NCBI GenBank assembly: GCA_946409405.1
Contig: CAMJWL010000011.1
Span: forward strand, 1-38,063
Origin: an uncultured Bacteroidales bacterium
Lineage (GTDB): Bacteria > Bacteroidota > Bacteroidia > Bacteroidales > UBA3824
Direction: 5' to 3'
DNA length: 38,063 nt
Part shown: positions 19,658 through 27,178 of the stretch, piece by piece
Numbering within the stretch: the first letter of the stretch is position 1
How the letters are laid out: each line of letters starts with the position of its first letter
The notes under the pieces: model-generated
The model's database searches: none
What the model was told of the DNA's origin: nothing
Seen by the model: the letters and a program-made list of their open reading frames with translations, nothing else
Made by a program: the position numbers and the translations under genes

Positions 19658-22552
19658 TTACAATCTAATTATGTTGTTGAACAAATCTTTGGATTTACCA
19701 ATCATTTCGTCGCCGCCGAGGACGCAGACCGTGCCTGTGTCGCGCAGACGGGCGAGCATGGGCGCAAACTGCCTGATTTGTTCGGCAGTGGTGGCGAGTA
19801 CGTCGTAACGGTCTTGCTGAATTTCCTCAAAGGTAAAACCTTGGCGGTAACGTTGCAAGGCGGTGTTGCCACGGTTGCTGGTTGCCACTGGCGAATCCTT
19901 GGTGGCGATGGTGCCGATGATGTACTTGGTCATCGCCTCCTCGTCCTCGCAGAATTTCTGGAGATACTCGGCGGTTCGGTCGTAAATGTCGAGCGTGTTG
20001 GCGAGGTTGGGGTCGCGGTACGAAGCCATGCTCACAATGCCATCGGGAGTGATGCCGCCCCAACAGCCGTATGCGCCGCCACGGACGCGGACGTTGGTCT
20101 GCAAATAGTCTGACGACATTATCTTATTGAGCACGTAGTACGCGCCCGACCACTTGTAATTGGCGTCGAGCAAGTCGCACGATTTGAATACGTACTGCAC
20201 CTTGGACGGCGTTATAATAGCCTCGTTGCAGGGCTTCAAAACGATGTTCCAATCGTGGTGTACGGTCTTGGCGACGGGCATTGCGGCGATAAAACGGCGG
20301 GCGTTCTGCACAAACACAGCATAGTCGTCGTGGCGGCAATACACATAACACTTCAAATTGTCGCGGCTAACCATCATGCTGTGAGCCTTTTGCAGGTTGC
20401 TAACAATTTCGTCCGCCTTCTCGTCGAAGTGTTCGCTCAAATCCTTCACAAACTGATAGTAACTAATGCCGCCGAGCATTTCGGAGATGTAGTTGGCGCA
20501 GTTGTATTGGGCGAGCATCTTGTCGCGGGCAAACTGGAAAGCGTCGTAATTGAGTTCCATGGAGAGTTCCGCATACTTGCGCATGATAACGTCGCGCAGG
20601 CGATCCTTGTCGTCGAGGATGGTGTTGAGGCACATCTCTATCATCAGGTCGGTCATCTTGGCGAAGTTGCGCGTGAGGGCGCGGCCTTGGAACTTGTACT
20701 CCGCAAACGGCAACCTCTGCAAGCCCTCCTTCCTCATGTAATAGTCGTAATAAAGCCCGCAACTACCTGTGTATGTGCGGATTGCGGTGTCGAGTTCGCC
20801 AAATGTATAGTTTTTGGTTGGCAAAAGGCCGATAACGTCCGTCAACAGCGAGCCATACTGCGCGAGTGAAACGGGCAGCGCGTTCATGTCGAAGATAAAA
20901 CGGGTGTAGATGATGCCGTTGGTGTTGTAATGGTAACGAAGCACCTCCGTACCGTCTATCTCGTCCTTTACAATCGGGAAATCCTCAGCCTTGGGGTCGA
21001 GGTCGGAGAGTTTGAGCGACGGGATACATTTGAGTTCTTCGGGCGTGTTGGGGGTGTTTTGGTACTCGTCGAGAGCCTTGGCGTCAGCAACAATCTCCTC
21101 CACCTGAGCCTTGGAGAGCGTCGCCTTGTAATCGTCGAGACCCTTTTGGATGGCGGCCTCTGCCTCGGCTTCGAGTCCCTGTTTCGGCTCAAACGACGCA
21201 AGCACGGCATGGGGGTTGCCGATGAGGTATTTCTTTAAGACATCCTCCAAGAGTCCGTTGGCAATCCTCTGTTTAAACTCCGCGAAATTCTTTTGGAGTT
21301 CGAGTTGGTCGATGGGGTTTTCGCCGAGGAGCCACGAATTTACCACGAGGTAATTGAATTTGAGGCCCTGTTGCGCGTCGTTGCCCTCGCAGAGCATAAA
21401 CTCTATGCGGTTCAACATCGCCTCCACGCCGTCCTTGTCGATACCGTTGGCGAGAGTGTCGCGCAGCACGCCGTCTATTACCTCAAAAAACTTGTCGCGG
21501 GTGTCGCGTTTGCAGTCGAGACCCATCACGGTAACTACGCATTGCTCGGTGTGGGTCATGTTGAACTCTATCGACGTGCAGATGCCCGAATTGATGAGCG
21601 CGTTTTTGATTGCACCCGATTCGCGGTTAACAAGCACCTCCATAATGAGGTTGAGCGCGGAGGCCTCGTAGGGCGCAACGAGCGGGCATGTTACAAACGA
21701 CAGTGTGTTGTACGTGCTGCCGTCGGGGTCAGAATCCTCGCCCGCCGGATAGAATGACGCCACACGCTTCATCTGGGCAAAAGGCTTTTGGCGAGGAATT
21801 GTGTAGTCGTAGCCAACTTTCTCATATTTAGAGAGATAGCCCTCGTCCAATACTTTGAGTTCCTTCTCAAAATCGGCGTCGCCATAGAGGAAGATGTAGG
21901 CGTTTTCGGGACAATAATGACGGCGGTGGTAATCCTCGAAGTGCTGTTGCGTAAGTGTCGGTATTTCAGGCGGATAGCCACCCGAATCGCGACCGTAGCC
22001 GTTGTCTGGGAACAGGTTGCTGTTGATCACCCTGAACGCCTCGCACATCGGGTCGCTGTAATTGCCCTTCATCTCGTTATATACCACGCCGGTGTAGCGG
22101 AACGGCTCGTTGACGTCCTTTGCCTCAATGCGCCAACCTTCTTGCTGGAGGATTCGTTTGTCGCTGTATATCAACGGATTAAACACCGCGTCGAGATAAA
22201 CGTCCATCAGGTTGAAATAGTCTTGGTGGCTCACGCTCGCCGCCGGAAACATCGTCATCTCCTCGCCCGTCATGGCATTGAGGAATGTGGACAGCGACCC
22301 TTTCAGGAGTTGGTCGAAGGGGCTTTTGACGGGGTATTTCTTGCTGCCGTTTAGCACCGAATGTTCCAATATGTGCGGTATGCCGGAGTTGTCGTCAGGC
22401 TCGGTCCTAAAAGTGATGCAGAAGGTCTTATTGGAGTCGTTGTTGGCAACTTTGAGCACCTTTGCGCCGCTTTTGATGTGTTCGAGTAGGTAGGCGTCAC
22501 CCTCCACGTCGTCCACATGGCGTTTTTCTATGAGTTTGTAGTTACTGTTCAT
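19658..22552 (-). CDS. M16C family metalloprotease (presequence protease/insulinase-like)
   Basis: 964 aa; HILEHSVLNGSKKYPVKSPFDQLLKGSLSTFLNAMT (HxxEH). Confidence 0.93.
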   Translation of the reverse strand: MNSNYKLIEKRHVDDVEGDAYLLEHIKSGAKVLKVANNDSNKTFCITFRTEPDDNSGIPHILEHSVLNGSKKYPVKSPFDQLLKGSLSTFLNAMTGEEMTMFPAASVSHQDYFNLMDVYLDAVFNPLIYSDKRILQQEGWRIEAKDVNEPFRYTGVVYNEMKGNYSDPMCEAFRVINSNLFPDNGYGRDSGGYPPEIPTLTQQHFEDYHRRHYCPENAYIFLYGDADFEKELKVLDEGYLSKYEKVGYDYTIPRQKPFAQMKRVASFYPAGEDSDPDGSTYNTLSFVTCPLVAPYEASALNLIMEVLVNRESGAIKNALINSGICTSIEFNMTHTEQCVVTVMGLDCKRDTRDKFFEVIDGVLRDTLANGIDKDGVEAMLNRIEFMLCEGNDAQQGLKFNYLVVNSWLLGENPIDQLELQKNFAEFKQRIANGLLEDVLKKYLIGNPHAVLASFEPKQGLEAEAEAAIQKGLDDYKATLSKAQVEEIVADAKALDEYQNTPNTPEELKCIPSLKLSDLDPKAEDFPIVKDEIDGTEVLRYHYNTNGIIYTRFIFDMNALPVSLAQYGSLLTDVIGLLPTKNYTFGELDTAIRTYTGSCGLYYDYYMRKEGLQRLPFAEYKFQGRALTRNFAKMTDLMIEMCLNTILDDKDRLRDVIMRKYAELSMELNYDAFQFARDKMLAQYNCANYISEMLGGISYYQFVKDLSEHFDEKADEIVSNLQKAHSMMVSRDNLKCYVYCRHDDYAVFVQNARRFIAAMPVAKTVHHDWNIVLKPCNEAIITPSKVQYVFKSCDLLDANYKWSGAYYVLNKIMSSDYLQTNVRVRGGAYGCWGGITPDGIVSMASYRDPNLANTLDIYDRTAEYLQKFCEDEEAMTKYIIGTIATKDSPVATSNRGNTALQRYRQGFTFEEIQQDRYDVLATTAEQIRQFAPMLARLRDTGTVCVLGGDEMIGKSKDLFNNIIRL

Positions 22553-22581
22553 TTATGATTGATTGATTTTTGTCTATTGCG

Positions 22582-22612
22582 CAAATGTATTAATAATTGT
22601 TGTAATTAACAA
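22582..22612 (-). promoter_or_regulatory. Bacteroidetes-type promoter for the M16C protease gene
   Basis: Reverse strand: TTG, 20-nt spacer, TACATTTG (caaatgta 22582-22589). Confidence 0.5.
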
Positions 22613-22619
22613 AACTTTT

Positions 22620-23543
22620 TCACCGCCCGCCAAAATCCAAAGAGATTTTAAACAGGAACGAACTGTAATATTTGCTGTCTTCGTAGAAGGTTTTTGACGT
22701 GGTAGTCAGGTACTTATAAGGCGCGATTTCATAGCCGATGGTGAGGTTGACGCGGCTAAAATGGTATCCCACCATCGCGTTAAAAAATCCGCCCGAGCCG
22801 CCCTGATGTATGTATCCGCCTGCCCTCGCGCCCACAAAAGGCGAATTGAGGTCGGCAAAAAAATCGTACCTGAAATCCGCAAACGGCATCACGGCTATTT
22901 CGTTGCGGTGCAACAAGTATTCCGCCCCGATGCCGCCGCCCACAAAGGTATATGCGCTCAGTTGGTAACCATGCGATGTTGCAGCCATTATACGCGAGGT
23001 AAACTCCTGATCCTCACTGTCTTTGCATGTCATTCCGGGCAAGAATCCCGCCTCCACAAACCATCTGTAACCTTCCTCGGCGTAAGTGGCTGGCAACTTG
23101 TCTTTTTTCTGCTTGTTTTTGAAAGTCTGACGGCGGTCGCTCTGACGGCTTTGATATTGGTTTTGCTGCGATACGGTCTTGTTTTGGGCAACGGGAGTGT
23201 TGTGTTCGTAATTGTTGCTGTGATTGTGCTTGCCTGGTTTGCCGTGCTTGTTGCGGTTGTTGCCAGACGATTGCTGGTAATCGTTTTGCTGAGATTGCTG
23301 ATTGTTGTTGTTGGTCTTTGGAGTCTCCTTCTCGATGCGCTGAACTTCCTTGCCGTCAAAATGGTACACGTGTCCGTCGCCAGTCTTGACGCGGACGCTG
23401 CCGTCGGTTTTCTTGTCGATCACCTGACCCTTCACCGTGCTGCCGCTTTTCAAATAAATCACATCGCGCTGGTTGTCGTTTTGCGCGGCGGCGATGGCGG
23501 CAGTGGCAATGATTAAAACGATAATTAACAGAAGTTTTTTCAT
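22620..23543 (-). CDS. Exported envelope protein with Q/N-rich linker and C-terminal beta-barrel-like region
   Basis: Signal peptide MKKLLLIIVLIIATAAIAAAQ; SH3-like DVIYLKSGSTVKGQVIDKKTDGSVRVKTGDGHVYHFDGKEVQRI; long N/Q-rich segment; C-terminal amphipathic strands ending SFLFKISLDFGGR. Confidence 0.7.
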   Translation of the reverse strand: MKKLLLIIVLIIATAAIAAAQNDNQRDVIYLKSGSTVKGQVIDKKTDGSVRVKTGDGHVYHFDGKEVQRIEKETPKTNNNNQQSQQNDYQQSSGNNRNKHGKPGKHNHSNNYEHNTPVAQNKTVSQQNQYQSRQSDRRQTFKNKQKKDKLPATYAEEGYRWFVEAGFLPGMTCKDSEDQEFTSRIMAATSHGYQLSAYTFVGGGIGAEYLLHRNEIAVMPFADFRYDFFADLNSPFVGARAGGYIHQGGSGGFFNAMVGYHFSRVNLTIGYEIAPYKYLTTTSKTFYEDSKYYSSFLFKISLDFGGR

Positions 23544-23561
23544 ATCTTGTCGTATTTATTG

Positions 23562-23586
23562 CAACGCCTTGCGGCGTTGTTTTTTT
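23562..23586 (+). terminator. Hairpin plus T-tract (terminator-like on + strand)
   Basis: CAACGCC-TTGC-GGCGTTG followed by TTTTTTT. Confidence 0.5.
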
Positions 23587-23587
23587 G

Positions 23588-23689
23588 AACAAAAATTACC
23601 GTCAATTTTTAATAAATTACCGTCAATTTTTACTACCATAATCGAAAAATTGATGGTAATTGACGATTAAATTGACGGTAATTTTTGTT
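23588..23689. repeat. Nested AT-rich inverted repeats (21-bp perfect outer arms; 17-bp inner arms with one mismatch)
   Basis: Outer aacaaaaattaccgtcaattt (23588-23608) / aaattgacggtaatttttgtt (23669-23689); inner aattaccgtcaattttt (23615-23631) / aaaaattgatggtaatt (23645-23661). Confidence 0.95.
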
Positions 23690-23690
23690 T

Positions 23691-23716
23691 AAAAAAAAGC
23701 GTGCGCCGTAGGCGCA
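23691..23716 (-). terminator. Rho-independent terminator after the phosphomannomutase gene
   Basis: Reverse strand TGCGCC-TAC-GGCGCA-CGC-TTTTTTTT. Confidence 0.7.
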
Positions 23717-23726
23717 AAGCGTCGTT

Positions 23727-25079
23727 TCACGCGGTGATGAGTTTGGTGATTTCGGCGACTTTTTCGTCGAGGAGCCGCTTGGTGGTAGCCTCGCAGAGAA
23801 GGCGGAGGTACGGCTCGGTGTTGGACATTCGGACGTTGAGCCACCAATCCTTGTACTCTACGCGGTAGCCGTCGAAGTCGTAGAACGCCGTGGGCTTTTC
23901 CTTGCTGACGTAGAAATTCTTCACGCGCTCCATCGCGCCGCGCTTGTCCTCAATCTTGAAATTGATTTCGCCCGAATTTTGGTATCTGGCGATTTCGTCG
24001 ATGAGGTCGGAAAGGCGGCGACCCTGTTTTTTGAGGTTGCTGACAACGTTCAGCATAATGCTGCCCGCCATAATTCCCGAATCGGAGTAGAAGAAATCAC
24101 GGAAGTAATAGTGTCCGGCATATTCGCCGCCGTAGAGGCCGTTGATTTCGCGGAGGCGCGGCGCGGCGTTGGCACGTCCAACTTTCCACATATACGTCTC
24201 TGCGCCAAAACGTTGCAGGTACTCCCCTACCGCCTTCGATGTGCGGATGTCCTCAATTACCTGTCCGTCGGGCTTCTTGCCGTCGGCGAAGAAATATTCG
24301 CCCATAGCGGCAATTATCAAATCTGGCGGAATGTGGCGACCCTTGTCGTCAACGAATACCACGCGGTCGGCGTCGCCGTCGAACACCACGCCAACGTCCA
24401 ATCCGTTTTCCTTGACGAAATCTTGCATTTGCTTGGTGTTTTCGGGCATCAACGGGTTTGGCGAATGTGCGGGGAAAGTGCCGTCGAGGGTTTCGTTGAT
24501 GTAACGGAACGCGCCGCCCTCGCCCCAAATCTTCTGCACGATTACCGCCGCCGCGCCGTTGGAGATGTCAACGCCGATTTTGAGGTCGTTGAAGGCTGGC
24601 GAGAGGTATTTTTGTTGGAATTTGATGTAATCGTCGGTGATGTCTTTTTCCACGACTTTGCCCTTGGTTGCGGCGGGTGTAATCGGCTGTGTTGTAGCCA
24701 TTTCAAGGAGTTTGTCAAGTCCGCTGTCAAGACCCACGGGCAGTGCGTTTGTGCGCGAAATTTTGAGACCGTTGTACTCCTTGGGATTGTGGGATGCGGT
24801 GATTTGTATGCCCGCCTTGTAGCCGTAATTTGCGGTTGCAAAATACACCATCGGCGTTGTGGAAAGTCCGATGTCGTGGACGTTGGCACCTGCGTCGGTG
24901 ATGCCCTTGATGAGCGCGTCGCGGATTTCGGGCGACGACACACGTCCGTCCCTGCCGACAACCACGGTGTCGGTCTCCAACAATCTCGGCACAAAGTATC
25001 CTATCTTATAGACATCTTCCTTGGTGAAGTCCTTGCCATAGACGCCACGGATGTCGTATGCGTGAAAAGCGTTTTTCAT
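23727..25079 (-). CDS. Phosphomannomutase/phosphoglucomutase (alpha-D-phosphohexomutase family)
   Basis: TASHNPKEYNGLKIS active-site motif, FDGDADRVVFVD metal-binding motif, MSNTEPYLRLLCEA C-terminal motif. Start refined to MKNAFHAYDIRGVYG at 25079 (track start 25142). Confidence 0.92.
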   Translation of the reverse strand: MKNAFHAYDIRGVYGKDFTKEDVYKIGYFVPRLLETDTVVVGRDGRVSSPEIRDALIKGITDAGANVHDIGLSTTPMVYFATANYGYKAGIQITASHNPKEYNGLKISRTNALPVGLDSGLDKLLEMATTQPITPAATKGKVVEKDITDDYIKFQQKYLSPAFNDLKIGVDISNGAAAVIVQKIWGEGGAFRYINETLDGTFPAHSPNPLMPENTKQMQDFVKENGLDVGVVFDGDADRVVFVDDKGRHIPPDLIIAAMGEYFFADGKKPDGQVIEDIRTSKAVGEYLQRFGAETYMWKVGRANAAPRLREINGLYGGEYAGHYYFRDFFYSDSGIMAGSIMLNVVSNLKKQGRRLSDLIDEIARYQNSGEINFKIEDKRGAMERVKNFYVSKEKPTAFYDFDGYRVEYKDWWLNVRMSNTEPYLRLLCEATTKRLLDEKVAEITKLITA

Positions 25080-25158
25080 AATGCAACAGAAATTTTGGGT
25101 TACACTTGCCGCCGCCGCTGGCAGCGGAGATTTTATAAACACAAATTAAAAGAAAAAA

Positions 25159-25202
25159 AAAGAATTAAAAGAATTTTTTTTATTAAATTCTTTTAATTCT
25201 TT
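25159..25202. repeat. 18-bp perfect inverted repeat with 8-nt loop, built from AATTCTTTT units; same design as 18522-18567
   Basis: aaagaattaaaagaattt (25159-25176) tttttatt aaattcttttaattctttt-type arm (25185-25202), followed by a third unit cattcttaaa. Confidence 0.93.
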
Positions 25203-25230
25203 CACATTCTTAAAATTTTATGGAAAAGAC

Positions 25231-25253
25231 GCGGGCGAGCCGCCCGCACTCCA
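25231..25253. repeat. REP-like GC hairpin GCGGGCG-AGC-CGCCCGC-ACTCCA
   Basis: Perfect 7-bp stem with AGC loop; related to the copy at 12159-12181. Confidence 0.8.
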
Positions 25254-25263
25254 ATACTTCAAA

Positions 25264-27003
25264 TTAGACTACTGCTGTGCCATCCTCGGCAGTGGCGGCG
25301 TAGAAGGCGCAGTCGATGCCGAAGGCGGCGCGGTATGCGGGGGCGATGATGGATTTGTATTCTTCGAGTTTGTCGGCCTTGATGAGCGACAATGTGCAGC
25401 CGCCAAAACCGCCGCCCATTATCCTCGAACCAAGTACATAGTCCATCTGCTTGGTCTGCTCAACGAGGAAGTCCAATTCCTTGCAACTAACTTCGTACAA
25501 CTTGCTGAGGCCGTCGTGCGTTGCGTAGAGCAACTTGCCAAATTCGACGAGATTGTTGTCGTTAAGTTGCTTGCAAGCCTCAATGACGCGGTCGTCCTCC
25601 TCGATGACGTAGCGGCAGCGGTTATAGACCTTTTCGGAGATTTGGTCTTTTGCTGCGTCGAGCATATCGATGGTAACGTCGCGGAGGGTTTTCACGTAGG
25701 GTGATTGTTTCTGTATAACACTGATGCCGGCGGCACATTCGGCGCGGCGGGTGTTGTATTCCGACGACGCGAGAGAGTGCTTGACCTTGCTGTCGGTGAG
25801 TACAAAAATGTAGTCGCCGAGTACGAGGTTGTTGTATTCGTATTGAAGGCTGCGGCAGTCGAGGCGCACACAGTGGTTTTCCTTGCCAAAAATGCTTGCA
25901 AATTGGTCCATAATGCCGCACTTGACGCCGACGTATTCGTGTTCTGACTGTTGGCCGATTCTTGCCATAAGCATCTTGTCGAGGTTGAGATTGTAGAGCG
26001 TGGAGATGCCGAGGCACATACCGCTTTCCAACGCCGCCGAACTCGACATTCCCGCGCCGACAGGCACGTCGCCGCCAAAGACGCAGTTGAAGCCGCCTAT
26101 CTTAAAGCCCTTCTGCTGAATGATTTGCGTAATGCCGTACAAATACGACGCCCATTGCTCTTTGGGGGCTTCCTTTTGATTGACATTGAACTCGCAGTAC
26201 GAATTGAAGTCGTAGGAATTGAGGCAGACCTTGCCGTCGTCGCGCTTGTCCATCGCGAAGTAAATCGCCTGGCTAACAGCGCAAGGCAACACGAAACCTT
26301 CGTTGTAGTCGGTGTGTTCGCCGATGAGGTTGATGCGCCCCGGGGCGCGGAGTTGAAGCGGTTCGCCGCCGTAAAGTTCCTTGTACTTTGCGACGATGTT
26401 TTTGAGTAACTGATTGTTCATATTCTTTTCAATTTGACGGAGTTTTTGGTATATTTTCAGCCCAACCCAAGCGTCGGTTGCGCCGTATATTTTCTGACTG
26501 TTTTTGAGTTTTTCCTCCTCCCAATTGCTCACCTGCTGGCTCTTGGAAATGCGGAAACCGAGGACGATGCCGCTGAGTTTTTTCAAGCCGCAAGCCTCGA
26601 TGCCAAATTTTGTGCTGTACTTGGACAAATCCACAAACCCGGCTGGCGCAAACTGCGTCCAACGTTGCAATCCAAGCACGTCGTCGTTGATGGCGACGCC
26701 GGTCTTGATGATGTTGGGGTTGGCGAGGATGCCGGCAATCTGCTTTGGCAGACCGATGTTGCAGGTGCGTATGAGGTACGCCCGCTCCTCGGTGGAGAGT
26801 TGCAGGAGCGCGACCTTGTTTTTGCTGCCGCGACTGAAACACGGTTTGGTCTCGGTGTCGAATCCGAGCACACTCTGACGCGACAGGTATTTGACACACG
26901 CAGCCACCTTGCCGGGCGAGTCAATCACCTCGATTGTACCTTCAAACGCTTTGAGCGGCAACTCGTTGAGGTCTTCCTTCGATATGTCTTTTTCAAAATG
27001 CAT
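25264..27003 (-). CDS. Fusion protein: N-terminal DEDDy 3'-5' exonuclease + C-terminal galactokinase
   Basis: 579 aa. Exonuclease: SVLGFDTETKPCFSRG, GVAINDDV, YGATDAWVGLKIYQKL. Galactokinase from MNNQLLKN at 26421: APGRINLIGEHTDYNEGFVLPCAV, GAGMSSSAALE, GGGFGGCTLSLI. Confidence 0.9.
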   Translation of the reverse strand: MHFEKDISKEDLNELPLKAFEGTIEVIDSPGKVAACVKYLSRQSVLGFDTETKPCFSRGSKNKVALLQLSTEERAYLIRTCNIGLPKQIAGILANPNIIKTGVAINDDVLGLQRWTQFAPAGFVDLSKYSTKFGIEACGLKKLSGIVLGFRISKSQQVSNWEEEKLKNSQKIYGATDAWVGLKIYQKLRQIEKNMNNQLLKNIVAKYKELYGGEPLQLRAPGRINLIGEHTDYNEGFVLPCAVSQAIYFAMDKRDDGKVCLNSYDFNSYCEFNVNQKEAPKEQWASYLYGITQIIQQKGFKIGGFNCVFGGDVPVGAGMSSSAALESGMCLGISTLYNLNLDKMLMARIGQQSEHEYVGVKCGIMDQFASIFGKENHCVRLDCRSLQYEYNNLVLGDYIFVLTDSKVKHSLASSEYNTRRAECAAGISVIQKQSPYVKTLRDVTIDMLDAAKDQISEKVYNRCRYVIEEDDRVIEACKQLNDNNLVEFGKLLYATHDGLSKLYEVSCKELDFLVEQTKQMDYVLGSRIMGGGFGGCTLSLIKADKLEEYKSIIAPAYRAAFGIDCAFYAATAEDGTAVV

Positions 27004-27032
27004 ATTCTTCGTAAAACGGATGATTTCTTTAA

Positions 27033-27147
27033 GTCGCTTCGCAAGTTTTGGTCGCTTCGCGAGAAATCTTACAAAATTTTATTCAAAATCTTACAAAATT
27101 TTTTTTTAGATTTGTTTTGATTTGTGAGATTTCTGTCCGTCAGGACA
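27033..27147. repeat. Composite intergenic repeat: GTCGCTTCGC direct repeat, AAATCTTACAAAATTTT direct repeats, inverted arms, small GC hairpin
   Basis: gtcgcttcgc at 27033-27042 and 27051-27060; agaaatcttacaaa (27062-27075) against tttgtgagatttct (27121-27134, one mismatch); TGTCC-GTCA-GGACA at 27134-27147. Confidence 0.8.
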
Positions 27148-27178
27148 CTTACATCTTAATTCGTTGTGTTATAATTCT

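Noticed and set aside
23979-25196. 405-aa plus-strand ORF
   Set aside because: Antisense to phosphomannomutase, whose motifs are unambiguous.
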